64,000 nt of DNA from Rhizobiaceae bacterium (GCA_017644105.1 JAEPMD010000003.1:96054-160053); one strand, 5' to 3'. Positions 26,942 to 36,475 are shown, counted from the first letter of the stretch. Notes: generated from the sequence alone by a model not told the origin. Translations and numbers: made by a program.

Positions 26942-28450
26942 GTGACTGATTTTGTTAGATTAAATGGATCGGACAATGTTGTAACGGTGACACGTGCAAT
27001 TGACATGGGTACCGAAATTTCTGGTATCGCATCCAATCAAAATATCCCACGCGGGCATAAAATCGCCATCCAAGACATCGCCAAAAGCGAACCAGTTTAT
27101 AAATATGCGCAGAAAATTGGCTATGCCAGCGAGCAGATTCAGGCTGGCGATCATGTGCACACCCATAATGTTGAATTTCGCAATGTGGACGCTGAATATG
27201 AATTCGCGACAAATATATGCGAACCGAAAACCGTACAAGACGATCAGGTTGATACGTTTATGGGGTATCGCCGCGCAAATGGCAAAGTCGGCACTCGAAA
27301 CTACATTGCGATTGTCACATCGGTGAACTGCTCAGCAACCGCAGCACGACGTATCGCTGACGCGTTTGGCCCCGAAGAGCTGAAAGATTATCCCAACATC
27401 GATGGCGTTGTTGCGTTCGTGCACGGCACAGGATGCGGAATGGCCGATAGTGGTGACGGCATGGATGCGCTTCAACGTGTTATGTGGGGTTACGCGCGTC
27501 ATCCAAATCATGCGGGCGTTTTAATGCTGGGCTTGGGATGCGAGATGAATCAAATTGACTGGCTGCTTGAAGCGCATGATCTCAAACAAGGTCCACTTTT
27601 CCATACCATGAATATTCAAGATGTGGCCGGATTGCGCATAACTGTTGAAAAAGGGATTGAGCGCATCAAACAAATGTTGCCCGAGGCCAATAAGTTCCAA
27701 CGCGAGCCCTGCCCTGCATCTGAATTAAAAGTCGGTCTGCAATGCGGCGGATCAGATGCTTGGTCGGGGATTACAGCCAATCCTGCACTTGGCTATGCAT
27801 CTGATTTGATCGCAGCTCAAAAAGGCACGGCTTTATTGGCGGAGACACCTGAAATTTATGGCGCAGAACACCTCCTTCTCCAACGTGTACGCGATAGTAA
27901 GGTCGGAGAAAAGCTCATCGGCCTCATCCGATGGTGGGAAGATTATACTGAGCGCAACAAAGGCTCGATGGACAACAACCCGTCTCCCGGCAACAAAAAG
28001 GGTGGTCTCACAACCATCTTGGAGAAATCACTTGGCGCTTCGGCAAAAGGCGGCACGTCACCGCTCAACGCCGTTTATAAATATGGTGAAGAGATCCGCA
28101 GCCATGGCTTTGCCTTTATGGATTCCCCTGGCTATGATCCAGCATCGGTCACGGGGCAAATTGCCAGCGGATGCAATGTCATTGTCTTTACCACAGGTCG
28201 CGGATCGGCTTTTGGTTCCAAGCCTGCGCCAACAATCAAAGTCGCCAGCAATTCAATCATGTTTAATCGCATGACCGAGGACATGGACATCAATGCCGGT
28301 GATATGCTTGAAGGCGTAACTCTCGAAGAAAAAGGGCGTGAGATGTATGAGTTAATCTTGCGCGTTGCATCCGGAGAACCGTCAAAATCTGAAGCGCAAG
28401 GCTTGGGCGATCATGAATTCGTCCCCTGGCAAATCGGCGCGGTAATGTAA
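26942..28450 (+). CDS. UxaA-family (altronate/galactarate dehydratase-like) hydro-lyase
   Basis: A 502-residue protein with an N-terminal SAF domain (about residues 10-90) joined to the large UxaA/GarD domain. Characteristic stretches are GYRRANGKVGTRNYIAIV near residue 107, HGTGCGMADSG near 158, MLGLGCEMNQI near 195 and LQCGGSDAWSGITANPALG near 261. Family members dehydrate aldonic or aldaric acids such as D-altronate or D-galactarate with an iron centre. It starts with GTG, 7 bases after GGGGAG. The following beta-hydroxyacid dehydrogenase gene lies 48 bases on, probably in one transcript under the GntR regulator. The exact substrate is unknown. Confidence 0.9.
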   Translation: MTDFVRLNGSDNVVTVTRAIDMGTEISGIASNQNIPRGHKIAIQDIAKSEPVYKYAQKIGYASEQIQAGDHVHTHNVEFRNVDAEYEFATNICEPKTVQDDQVDTFMGYRRANGKVGTRNYIAIVTSVNCSATAARRIADAFGPEELKDYPNIDGVVAFVHGTGCGMADSGDGMDALQRVMWGYARHPNHAGVLMLGLGCEMNQIDWLLEAHDLKQGPLFHTMNIQDVAGLRITVEKGIERIKQMLPEANKFQREPCPASELKVGLQCGGSDAWSGITANPALGYASDLIAAQKGTALLAETPEIYGAEHLLLQRVRDSKVGEKLIGLIRWWEDYTERNKGSMDNNPSPGNKKGGLTTILEKSLGASAKGGTSPLNAVYKYGEEIRSHGFAFMDSPGYDPASVTGQIASGCNVIVFTTGRGSAFGSKPAPTIKVASNSIMFNRMTEDMDINAGDMLEGVTLEEKGREMYELILRVASGEPSKSEAQGLGDHEFVPWQIGAVM

Positions 28451-28498
28451 CCCTCCCTCATCGTATCTGACAATTATATTGAATTAGGAATTTCACAA

Positions 28499-29386
28499 AT
28501 GACACAGCAAAAAATTGGTTTCATCGGCTTAGGATTGATGGGCGCTGCAATGGTCGATCGCCTACTCGACAAAAGCTATGAGCTTACTGTCATGGGCAAT
28601 AAATCCCGCCCACGCATCGATAAAGCCATCTCACGCGGCGCGGTAGAAGCTACTTCAGCAAAGGACTTGGCAGAAAAATCTGACATCATCATGCTCTGCA
28701 TGGACACATCTCAATCTGTGGAATCGCGCATGTTTGGTGATGATGGTGTCTTAGCCGGCCTTAAAGAGGGATCCGTTGTTATCGATTTTGGCACGTCTTT
28801 GCCAAGCTCAACAAAAATGCTCGGTGAAAAAGTTGCGGAAAAAGGTGGTCAATATTTAGACGGCCCACTTGGTCGCACACCGTCTCATGCGCTTGAAGGC
28901 AAACTCAACATCATGACCTCTGGCGATGAAGCTGCATTTAACAGCATCAAATCCGTGCTGGAAGATCTAGGTGAAAATGTATTCTTCCTCGGTGAACTTG
29001 CAACGGGTCATACTATTAAACTGATCAACAATTTCTTTGCCATGACAACGGCATCGGCAATGTCAGAAGCCTTTGCCATTGCTGATAAAGCCCGCGTTGA
29101 TCGTCAGAAGGTATATGATGTGATGTCCGCAGGCCCGGTTCATTCCATGATGATGGATTTTGTTAAAGCCTTTGCGATTGATGGCAATCCGGAAAATCTC
29201 GCCTTTGCCATTAAAAACGCCTCAAAAGACGTAGGCTATTATGGCCAAATGGCAGATGACTTGGGTGTTGAAAGCATAATGTCCCAATCAGCGCGCACAG
29301 CGCTCACATCAGCAATAGATGCCGGTATGAGCGACAATCTCGTACCAGAAATGGTCAGTTTCTTTGAAAAGAAATTCAACGATTAA
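28499..29386 (+). CDS. NAD(P)-dependent beta-hydroxyacid dehydrogenase
   Basis: A 295-residue member of the 3-hydroxyisobutyrate / tartronate semialdehyde reductase family. The Rossmann motif GFIGLGLMGAAMVDR begins near residue 7, the substrate-binding DGPLGRTPSHALEG segment lies near residue 120, and the catalytic lysine is in GHTIKLINNFF near residue 175. The usual DAPVSGG motif is replaced by DGPLGRTPSHA, so the substrate is probably not tartronate semialdehyde. It follows the UxaA-like dehydratase and may reduce an aldehyde or keto acid from that pathway. An AGGA site precedes the ATG. It converges with phoB. Confidence 0.88.
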   Translation: MTQQKIGFIGLGLMGAAMVDRLLDKSYELTVMGNKSRPRIDKAISRGAVEATSAKDLAEKSDIIMLCMDTSQSVESRMFGDDGVLAGLKEGSVVIDFGTSLPSSTKMLGEKVAEKGGQYLDGPLGRTPSHALEGKLNIMTSGDEAAFNSIKSVLEDLGENVFFLGELATGHTIKLINNFFAMTTASAMSEAFAIADKARVDRQKVYDVMSAGPVHSMMMDFVKAFAIDGNPENLAFAIKNASKDVGYYGQMADDLGVESIMSQSARTALTSAIDAGMSDNLVPEMVSFFEKKFND

Positions 29387-29404
29387 AAGAAACGCGTTAC
29401 CCGC

Positions 29405-30103
29405 TTAGTCTTCATCAAGCGAATAGCCAAATCCACGAATTGTGCGAACCGGATCTGATTTTCCGGTTTGCTTTAACGCTTTGCGCAAACGCCCAACGTG
29501 AACATCAACGGTTCGAAGATCAATATCGCTATTCATACCCCAAACGCGGTCGAGCAATTGCTCACGGCTCCAAACGCGACCCGGTTTTTCAAGTAAGAAA
29601 ACCAAAAGACGAAACTCTGTCGGACCCAATTTGATGGTGTCCTCGCCATACGTCACGCGATGACGCTCAAGATCAACATGCAAATCGCCATATGTGAGCG
29701 ATTGTTTTGCTGTGCTTGGACGCGAGCGACGCAAGGTAGCTCGCACGCGCGCCATCAGTTCTGTGACTGAATAGGGTTTGACGATATAATCATCAGCGCC
29801 GGTATCAAGTCCACGCACACGATCAGTTTCTTCACCACGTGCGGTCAACATGATCACAGGAATTTCAGATGTTTCTTTTTTGCGCTTCAGCTGACGGCAG
29901 ACTTCAATGCCAGAGAGGTTGGGCAACATCCAATCCAGCAGAATGATATCTGGGATCACTTCCTCAGCGCATAAAAGCCCTTCTTCACCATCAATTGCTC
30001 TGGAAACGCTAAAACCCTCTTTTTCAAGGTTATAAGCGAGCAGTTCCATCTGCGGCGGTTCATCTTCTACGACCAAAACTCTTGCGGCTGAAAAGTCTGA
30101 CAT
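29405..30103 (-). CDS. phoB: Phosphate regulon response regulator
   Basis: OmpR-family response regulator of 232 residues. The receiver domain has acidic residues in VVEDEPP and the phospho-accepting Asp57 in ILLDWMLPNLSG, plus the conserved Lys in YIVKPYSV. A winged-helix DNA-binding domain occupies residues ~135-228 (VWSREQLLDRVWG, TVDVHVGRLRKAL). Once phosphorylated by PhoR it activates Pho-box promoters such as the one before pstS. It is last in the phoR-pstSCAB-phoU-phoB cluster, 29 bases after phoU, with AAAGGGAATTCCTT ahead of the ATG. Confidence 0.96.
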   Translation of the reverse strand: MSDFSAARVLVVEDEPPQMELLAYNLEKEGFSVSRAIDGEEGLLCAEEVIPDIILLDWMLPNLSGIEVCRQLKRKKETSEIPVIMLTARGEETDRVRGLDTGADDYIVKPYSVTELMARVRATLRRSRPSTAKQSLTYGDLHVDLERHRVTYGEDTIKLGPTEFRLLVFLLEKPGRVWSREQLLDRVWGMNSDIDLRTVDVHVGRLRKALKQTGKSDPVRTIRGFGYSLDED

Positions 30104-30132
30104 AAGGAATTCCCTTTTTGTCTAAGTAAGCT

Positions 30133-30852
30133 CTATTCGTCTAAATCGACTGTGATAGATGACGTTAAATCACTCTTCGCGCGATCATCATCTGGTAAAG
30201 CACCGCTGACCATATAATGCACTTGCTCAGCAATATTGGTTGTATGATCACCCATGCGTTCAAAGTTTTTGGCAATGAACAAAAGATGCATGCAGGATGT
30301 GATATTACGGGGATTTTCCATCATGTAAGTTAGCAACTCACGGAAAAGCGTATTGTGGATAAGATCTACATCCTCATCCTTGTGACGCCAATGATCGGCC
30401 ATATCTTTGTCGCGCGCGACATATGAATCGACGACACCGCGGATCATATCTTGAACAATCTCACTCATGCGAGAAATCGTTTCGTTTGAGGATCCTAGTG
30501 GCGTAAGTTCTGTGACAACAGATGCACGCTTGGCAACATTTTTGGCATAATCACCGATGCGCTCAAGATTGCTCACCATTTTAAGTGCAACGACCACAGC
30601 ACGCAGATCCTGCGCCATGGGCTGACGCTGAACCAATATGCGGATTGCCATATCACCAATTTCGGTTTCAAGCTGATCAACACGCTTGTCAGATGCACGA
30701 ATGCTTTCGACAAGCTCTAAATCCTGCTTGAGCAAGCAAGTCACACAATCATTAACCTGAGCCTCAACCAGCCCGGCCATTTCAAGAACGAGTGTTTCAA
30801 CTGTCTTAAGATCATTATCAAAAGACGTTACAATATGGGCATCTTTGTTCAT
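30133..30852 (-). CDS. phoU: Phosphate signalling protein PhoU
   Basis: A 239-residue two-repeat helical-bundle protein that links Pst transporter activity to PhoR. The PhoU metal-binding patterns appear twice: DKRVDQLETEIGDMAIRIL with NLERIGDYAKNVAKRA in the first half, and the FERMGDHTTNIAEQVHYMV motif in the second. The ATG at 30850-30852 is favoured because GGAG lies 6 bases before it; an upstream GTG at 30864 overlaps the pstB stop and would add four residues. The tight junction with pstB indicates coupled expression. Confidence 0.95.
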   Translation of the reverse strand: MNKDAHIVTSFDNDLKTVETLVLEMAGLVEAQVNDCVTCLLKQDLELVESIRASDKRVDQLETEIGDMAIRILVQRQPMAQDLRAVVVALKMVSNLERIGDYAKNVAKRASVVTELTPLGSSNETISRMSEIVQDMIRGVVDSYVARDKDMADHWRHKDEDVDLIHNTLFRELLTYMMENPRNITSCMHLLFIAKNFERMGDHTTNIAEQVHYMVSGALPDDDRAKSDLTSSITVDLDE

Positions 30853-30863
30853 TTTGCTCTCCA

Positions 30864-31685
30864 CTAACCTATGCGGCCAGTAATGTAATTTTCCGTGCGA
30901 TCATCTTGCGGATTGGTGAAGATCTGGTCTGTGTCGCCATGCTCAACCAAATTACCCAAATGGAAGAATGCGGTCTTTTGAGAAACACGTGCAGCTTGCT
31001 GCATTGAGTGTGTCACGATGATGATGGTAAAGCGCTCACGCAATTCATCAATGAGCTCTTCCACAACAGCCGTCGCAATCGGATCAAGTGCTGAGCATGG
31101 CTCATCCATCAAGATTACCTTAGGTTCAATGGCAATGGCGCGTGCAATGCAAAGACGCTGCTGCTGACCACCTGAAAGACCGGTGCCTTGCTCGTGAAGA
31201 CGATCTTTAACCTCTTCCCAAAGGCCAGCGCGTTTTAAGCTGTGCTCAACAACGTAATCCATTTCATCTTTTGAAGAGACCGTTTTATGAATACGAGGGC
31301 CATAGGCTACATTATCATAGATTGATTTCGGGAACGGATTTGGTTTTTGGAACACCATGCCAACATGGGCACGCAGTGCAACAACATCAACATCTTTGGA
31401 ATAGATGTCTTGGTTCTCGATAATTACCTGTCCTTTGACCTTAGCAATATCCACCAGATCATTCATGCGGTTGATGCATCTTAAGAAAGTTGATTTACCA
31501 CAACCAGATGGGCCAATCAGCGATGTAACTTGGTGCTTTTGAAAGTCGATATCGATCCCAAACAGAGCTTGTTTTTCGCCATAATAAACTTCAACACCTT
31601 TGGCCTGAATAATCGGACCATTTTCATCCAGTGTTTTTACAAACTCGCTCATTTTTTGTTCACTCTCAACAGAATTATTCAACAT
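30864..31685 (-). CDS. pstB: Phosphate ABC transporter ATP-binding protein
   Basis: A 273-residue ATPase of the PstSCAB high-affinity phosphate importer. It has Walker [14 protein letters not shown]-loop [16 protein letters not shown], signature [14 protein letters not shown], Walker [14 protein letters not shown] and H-loop VTHSMQQA. The N-terminal ~12 residues before MSEFVKTL are an extension; the internal ATG at 31652 is an alternative start. It lies 19 bases after pstA. Confidence 0.96.
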   Translation of the reverse strand: MLNNSVESEQKMSEFVKTLDENGPIIQAKGVEVYYGEKQALFGIDIDFQKHQVTSLIGPSGCGKSTFLRCINRMNDLVDIAKVKGQVIIENQDIYSKDVDVVALRAHVGMVFQKPNPFPKSIYDNVAYGPRIHKTVSSKDEMDYVVEHSLKRAGLWEEVKDRLHEQGTGLSGGQQQRLCIARAIAIEPKVILMDEPCSALDPIATAVVEELIDELRERFTIIIVTHSMQQAARVSQKTAFFHLGNLVEHGDTDQIFTNPQDDRTENYITGRIG

Positions 31686-31704
31686 ATCGACCGACCCTTT
31701 CCGC

Positions 31705-32964
31705 TTAGAATCTACGTTCGAATTTGCGACGAAGGACCACCGCCAATAAATTCATCAATACAAGAAAAAGCAAGAGCACTATAATTGCCGCTGATGTTTT
31801 TTCCAAGAAACCACGTTGTGGTGCGTCTGCCCAAAGGAAAATCTGCACCGGAAGCGCTGTTGCAGAATCCAAAAACCCTTTTGGAACATCTGCGATGAAG
31901 GCGACCATACCAATCATAAGAAGTGGCGCAGTCTCACCCAATGCGCGGGCCATACCAACAATCGCACCGGTCAACATGCCAGGCAGCGCAAGTGGGGCCA
32001 CATGGTGGAATGTTGTTTGAATGCGGCTCGCGCCAATGCCCAAAGCAGCTTCGCGAATAGAAGGTGGTACCGCCCGTAATGAAGCACGAGAAGCGATAAT
32101 AATCGTCGGCAATGTCATCAAGGCCAGAACCATTCCGCCAACTAATGGTGACGATCGTGGAAATCCAAAGAAGTTCAAGAAAATCGCCAGACCCAACAGA
32201 CCAAAGACGATCGATGGCACAGCGGCGAGATTATTGATATTCACTTCGAAAAACTCACTCAAACGGTTTTTCTTGGCAAATTCTTCAAGATAAATCGCTG
32301 CACCCACACCCATTGGGAACGAAATAACAAAGCAGATCACCAAAGTTAACGCAGATCCGACGAGCGAACTTAAAATTCCGGCAAGTTCAGGCTCGCGGCT
32401 ATCACCATTGGTAAAGAAGCGCTTGTTGAACTGGCGCTTTGTCTGACCATTTGCTGTGAGTAAATCAACCCAAGCAACCTCTGCATCACTAAACTTACGC
32501 TGACTTTCTTCAAGACTGGTGTCAACACCACCCTTTAGATAAATATCCGCGTCATCTGATGCCAAAAGCCAAACATCCACAATTTGCCCCACAGCGTCAG
32601 GGTTGTTACTGACATATTGTTTAAGCTCAAGCGCGGCATCTGGGCTCAACAAACCGTAAAGCTTACGGCGATCTTTACGGCTTTTGACGTCCGGGAAACT
32701 CGCTTTAAGCGCATCGCGAACAATTGTTCTGTAAGATGCGCCATCAACATCGCTGGGATCAACATTCTCCGGACCGAGATCAACCGTCAGCTTGATCACA
32801 CTTTCACGCAGGGCACCAGATCCAGTCCAAGCAATAGACCCGACCATGATCGCAAGAAAACCGATCGCAAAGATGATGGCAGCTAAACCGCTGAGCTTAA
32901 AAATACGCTCAGATGTGTGACGACCTTGAAGGCCAGCCGCTTCTGTAGAAAATGGATTAGTCAT
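31705..32964 (-). CDS. pstA: Phosphate ABC transporter permease PstA
   Basis: A 419-residue inner-membrane permease. A first helix at residues ~30-50 is followed by a large extracytoplasmic insertion (about 50-195), as in rhizobial PstA proteins with the extra N-terminal domain, and then five to six helices. The BPD/EAA loop is in [20 protein letters not shown]. It is longer than the ~300-residue enterobacterial protein because of that insert. The start overlaps the end of pstC by 8 bases, which implies translational coupling. Confidence 0.94.
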   Translation of the reverse strand: MTNPFSTEAAGLQGRHTSERIFKLSGLAAIIFAIGFLAIMVGSIAWTGSGALRESVIKLTVDLGPENVDPSDVDGASYRTIVRDALKASFPDVKSRKDRRKLYGLLSPDAALELKQYVSNNPDAVGQIVDVWLLASDDADIYLKGGVDTSLEESQRKFSDAEVAWVDLLTANGQTKRQFNKRFFTNGDSREPELAGILSSLVGSALTLVICFVISFPMGVGAAIYLEEFAKKNRLSEFFEVNINNLAAVPSIVFGLLGLAIFLNFFGFPRSSPLVGGMVLALMTLPTIIIASRASLRAVPPSIREAALGIGASRIQTTFHHVAPLALPGMLTGAIVGMARALGETAPLLMIGMVAFIADVPKGFLDSATALPVQIFLWADAPQRGFLEKTSAAIIVLLLFLVLMNLLAVVLRRKFERRF

Positions 32965-33925
32965 ATTGCTCTCGGAAGTGATTTACAATTTTAAGCGCGA
33001 TCATGTTCAAGATCAGCGTAATTACAAAGAGGAAGAGACCAAGCGCAAAGGCCGACAGAGTTTTGGCACTGTCAAACTCTTGGTCACCTGTGAGCAATGT
33101 CACAATCTGAACTGTTACAGTGGTCACAGCTTCAAATGGATTAAGCGTCAAATTCGCAGCCAATCCGGCTGCCATCACCACAATCATGGTTTCGCCAATG
33201 GCGCTTGATGTGGCCAACAATAAGCTACCAGCGATCCCAGGAATGGCAGCAGGTAGAACGACTTTACGCACTGTTTCAGCATGGGTTGCGCCCATTCCGA
33301 GCGACGCATCACGCAAAGACTGCGGCACTGAATTGATCACGTCGTCTGAGAGTGATGAGACAAGCGGAACGACCATGATGCCCATGGCAATACCGGCTGC
33401 CAGCGCGCTTTCAGATGAAATCTCAAAACCAGCGGATGCACCCGTGTTGCGAATAAACGGTGCAATCGTTAGCGCGGCAAAGAAGCCGTAAACCACCGAA
33501 GGAATACCCGCCAGCATTTCAAGCAATGGCTTGGCGATTGAACGTGTGCGACTGCTTGCAAACTCAGCGAGATATACAGCGGAAGCCAAACCCAAGGGTG
33601 TTGCAATCAACATGGCAATGAAACTGATAAGCAAAGTACCTGTGATCAGCGGAACAGCACCAAAAGCACCACTTGAACCAACCACTTCAGCGGTAATCGC
33701 TGTCTGTGGGCTCCAGTGCGTACCAAAAAGGAAATCTGTAATCGGAACTTGCTCAAAGAAACGAATTGTCTCGAAGATCAGTGACATGACAATACCGATT
33801 GTCACAAGAATAGCCACAGAGGCGCAGGCGATCAAAACGACCATGATCAATTTGTCTGCAATGCCAGAACTTTTTTTCGCAAACGGATTCACTCCGACAG
33901 CAAATTTGGATGAAATATCGCTCAT
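32957..33925 (-). CDS. pstC: Phosphate ABC transporter permease PstC
   Basis: A 322-residue inner-membrane permease with six predicted helices. The EAA loop is DASLGMGATHAETVRKVVLP, and the TPLGLASAVYLAEF segment is typical of PstC. Its length matches the enterobacterial form. The ATG at 33923-33925 (MSDISSKF) is preferred over a GTG at 33934. A strong hairpin separates it from pstS, so it is probably expressed at a lower level than the binding protein. Confidence 0.94.
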   Translation of the reverse strand: MSDISSKFAVGVNPFAKKSSGIADKLIMVVLIACASVAILVTIGIVMSLIFETIRFFEQVPITDFLFGTHWSPQTAITAEVVGSSGAFGAVPLITGTLLISFIAMLIATPLGLASAVYLAEFASSRTRSIAKPLLEMLAGIPSVVYGFFAALTIAPFIRNTGASAGFEISSESALAAGIAMGIMVVPLVSSLSDDVINSVPQSLRDASLGMGATHAETVRKVVLPAAIPGIAGSLLLATSSAIGETMIVVMAAGLAANLTLNPFEAVTTVTVQIVTLLTGDQEFDSAKTLSAFALGLFLFVITLILNMIALKIVNHFREQYD

Positions 33926-33967
33926 CGACCCCACACTCGCATTAGCTATTTAGATAAAGAAAAGAAA

Positions 33968-33995
33968 CGACGCGGGTTTCCTTTAACCCGCGTCG
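33968..33995 (-). terminator. Intercistronic stem-loop between pstS and pstC
   Basis: CGACGCGGGTT (33968-33978) and AACCCGCGTCG (33985-33995) form a perfect 11-bp GC-rich stem with a 6-base loop. On the minus strand it is followed by TTTCTTTTCTTTATC. It lies 17 bases after the pstS stop. It probably acts as a partial terminator or mRNA 3' stabiliser giving an excess of PstS over the permease subunits. Confidence 0.7.
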
Positions 33996-34011
33996 CGTAG
34001 CAATCACAAGA

Positions 34012-35061
34012 TTACATTGACAATGGAGCTAGGTCAGCCACAGTTTTTGCAACTGAAGCACGCTCTTCGTCGCCCATTGGGATCAAACCTTTGTCTGTTA
34101 GGTAACCTTCTTCACCCCAAGCATCTTCGCTTGAGAATGCAGCTAGGAATTCTTCCATACCTGGGATCACACCAACATGGTCTTTCTTAACGTAGAAGAA
34201 CAATGAACGTGAAACTGGGTAGTCACCTGAAGCAATGTCTTCAAATTCTGGTGCAACACCATCAACTAGCGCACCTTGAAGAACGTCTGAGTTCTGATCA
34301 AGGAAGCTGAAGCCGAAGATACCAAACTGAGTTGGAGCAGCTTGAAGCTTTTGAACGATCAAGTTGTCGTTTTCGCCAGCTTCGATAAATGCACCATCTT
34401 CACGGATTGAATGACAAAGTGTTTTATATGCAGATTTGTCTGAACCTTTAAGATCTTTGATCCATGAGAAAGACTTACAACCGCCTTCCATTGCGATTTC
34501 AACAAATGCAGCACGTGTGCCTGATGTTGGAGGAGGTCCAAGAACTTCAATTTTTGTTTTTGGAAGCTCAGGACGAATGTCTGACCACATCATGTATGGG
34601 TTTGGCTGAGTTTTGCCATCTTCACCAGCTGGAACGTCTTTCGCCAAAGCTAGGAAAACGTCTTGAAGAGTAACTTCAAGCGGAGCGCTGTCACGTGAGT
34701 TAGCGATCACAATGCCATCGTAACCGATTTTAACTTCAACGATGTCTTTAATGCCGTTTGATGCACAATCGTCAACTTGAGACTGTTTAATACGAGCAGA
34801 AGCGTTCGTGATGTCTGGGTGCTCTTCACCGATACCTGCGCAGAATAGTTTCAAACCACCGCCAGTACCTGTTGATTCGATAACTGGTGTTGGGAAATCT
34901 GTTTCTTTACCGAAGCGCTCTGCAACAGTTGTTGAAAACGGGAACACTGTTGAAGAACCAACAATGCGGATCTCATCACGCGCAGACGCAGCAGATGTGC
35001 TCATAGCGATCGCACATGCGCCAGCAGCAAAAGCAGCAAAGACTTTGTTAAATTTTGACAT
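34012..35061 (-). CDS. pstS: Phosphate-binding periplasmic protein PstS
   Basis: A 349-residue substrate-binding protein with a signal peptide (residues 1-27, ending STSAASA-RDEI). The phosphate-binding pattern IVGSSTVFPFSTTVAERF begins near residue 33, with SRDSAPLEV and TSGTRAAFVEIAM as later ligand loops. It delivers phosphate to PstCAB. The promoter carries a three-repeat Pho box about 90 bases before the start codon, and AGGAGATAGAA lies before the ATG. Codon choice is noticeably biased, as expected for a highly expressed gene. Confidence 0.96.
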   Translation of the reverse strand: MSKFNKVFAAFAAGACAIAMSTSAASARDEIRIVGSSTVFPFSTTVAERFGKETDFPTPVIESTGTGGGLKLFCAGIGEEHPDITNASARIKQSQVDDCASNGIKDIVEVKIGYDGIVIANSRDSAPLEVTLQDVFLALAKDVPAGEDGKTQPNPYMMWSDIRPELPKTKIEVLGPPPTSGTRAAFVEIAMEGGCKSFSWIKDLKGSDKSAYKTLCHSIREDGAFIEAGENDNLIVQKLQAAPTQFGIFGFSFLDQNSDVLQGALVDGVAPEFEDIASGDYPVSRSLFFYVKKDHVGVIPGMEEFLAAFSSEDAWGEEGYLTDKGLIPMGDEERASVAKTVADLAPLSM

Positions 35062-35150
35062 TTCTATCTCCTGTCAGAAAAAATATGACCCGCTTTTTTT
35101 CGTCATGTTGAGCGGATGCGCATCTACTATCGAGACTGGGCAACACTATT

Positions 35151-35179
35151 ATGACAGTTATGTAACAGTTTTATGACAG
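35151..35179 (-). promoter_or_regulatory. Pho box upstream of pstS
   Basis: On the minus strand CTGTCAT-AAAA-CTGTTAC-ATAA-CTGTCAT: three 7-base repeats at exact 11-base spacing with A/T spacers, matching the PhoB consensus. It ends about 90 bases before the pstS start codon and lies in the gap after phoR, so pstSCAB-phoU-phoB can be induced separately from phoR. Confidence 0.92.
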
Positions 35180-35210
35180 TGGATAAAAACTGGATTTATC
35201 TAGGTAGATT

Positions 35211-36254
35211 CTAGCCAATAGGGAGAATAATTTTGAAGGTAGACCCCTGACCCAATTCGCTTTCAATCTCCAAACGCCCCCGATGGCGATTAAGAATGTG
35301 TTTAACGATGGCGAGTCCCAGCCCTGTTCCACCTTTGATTCGGGAACGGCTTTTGTCAGCTCGGTAAAAACGCTCAGTTAATCGCGGGATATCCTCTGCC
35401 TGAATACCCTGCCCTTCATCTTTCACAGAGACAATGACCGCCGGCCCATTCACTGCGCCAATATTTTCCGAAACGGAAACATTCACATCGACGACGCTAT
35501 CTAAAGCACCATACTTTACCGCGTTTTCAATGATATTATGGAAAACTTGGATCAGTTCGTCATGATCACCGACAATATTTTGGATCTCACTATCGTTCGA
35601 AATATTGATCGTTTTTCGTTCTTTTTCCACTACAGGTGAAAGAGACGCAATCACATGATCCAATATTTGCACCAGATCAACCTCGCCAGAAGGTCTGATT
35701 CTCTCTTTGCCCTGCAGCTTAGACAGTGACAGAAGATCATCAATCAATCTCTTCATCCGCGCCGCTTCATTTTCCATGAGCGCCAAAAACCGCTGCCGCG
35801 CTTCACCATCATCTTTTGCCGGACCGCGAAGCGTTTCGATAAAGCCAGCCAATGCCGTCAGCGGCGAACGTAACTCATGGCTCACATTGGCCACAAACTC
35901 GCTTCGCATCAGCTGTGCATCGCGAATTTGCGAGACATCTTCAAATGTAATGGCGATCTTGGCGTTTTTCGCCAAGCCTTCGCCTAAAGCATGGAGCTTG
36001 ACTTCAAACGTCGCTGAAGGAGATGCGCCAATTGTCAGTTCAACTTCTGCTTCATCTTCGCCGGCATTGATCCGATCAATCGCGGCCAAAAATTCTGGAT
36101 TACGCACAATACGGACCAAGCTTTCATCAACAATGTCTTCCCCAAAACGTTGTTGAGCGGCATGGTTTGCGAAAGTAATTTTTCGATTTTGATCGATAAA
36201 TAGAACACATGCGCTCAGCGCATTTAGAACCTGATCGAGCTTGCTGACTTCCAT
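35211..36254 (-). CDS. phoR: Phosphate regulon sensor histidine kinase, apparently without membrane anchor
   Basis: A 347-residue histidine kinase. It opens with a PAS domain (residues ~5-110) and continues with the HisKA domain carrying His126 in FVANVSHELRSPLTAL and an HATPase domain with the N box NIIENAVKYGA, G1 VKDEGQGIQ and G2 GGTGLGLAIV. The adjacent pst/phoB genes identify it as PhoR. Unlike the well-studied PhoR, it has no N-terminal hydrophobic helices; a TAA immediately precedes the ATG, so no longer frame is possible. Either it is soluble and attached through PhoU/PstB or a separate membrane partner exists. A two-repeat Pho-box-like site lies 56 bases upstream. Confidence 0.9.
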   Translation of the reverse strand: MEVSKLDQVLNALSACVLFIDQNRKITFANHAAQQRFGEDIVDESLVRIVRNPEFLAAIDRINAGEDEAEVELTIGASPSATFEVKLHALGEGLAKNAKIAITFEDVSQIRDAQLMRSEFVANVSHELRSPLTALAGFIETLRGPAKDDGEARQRFLALMENEAARMKRLIDDLLSLSKLQGKERIRPSGEVDLVQILDHVIASLSPVVEKERKTINISNDSEIQNIVGDHDELIQVFHNIIENAVKYGALDSVVDVNVSVSENIGAVNGPAVIVSVKDEGQGIQAEDIPRLTERFYRADKSRSRIKGGTGLGLAIVKHILNRHRGRLEIESELGQGSTFKIILPIG

Positions 36255-36309
36255 TTATCTACCGTTCTTTTGGAATCAAAATTTGAAATTTATTGGTGAA
36301 CATTTCGAT

Positions 36310-36327
36310 ATGACACGTGCATGACAT
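36310..36327 (-). promoter_or_regulatory. Weak Pho-box-like repeat upstream of phoR
   Basis: On the minus strand ATGTCAT-GCAC-GTGTCAT, two 7-base repeats at 11-base spacing, each one base off CTGTCAT. It lies 56 bases before the phoR start. The spacer is not A/T-rich, so the match is weaker than the pstS box. Confidence 0.4.
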
Positions 36328-36475
36328 TTTCATAAACCAATCATCTGGCTTTGTCATCAAACGTATTTTGCGCCGTTTTAGCGACATTTTTATTCGCAAA
36401 ATGGATAGCTGGATGTAAACTGCTCAGACACATTTAGGCGAAGGGACAACAATAACTCAGGCTGGAACAGCGAAT

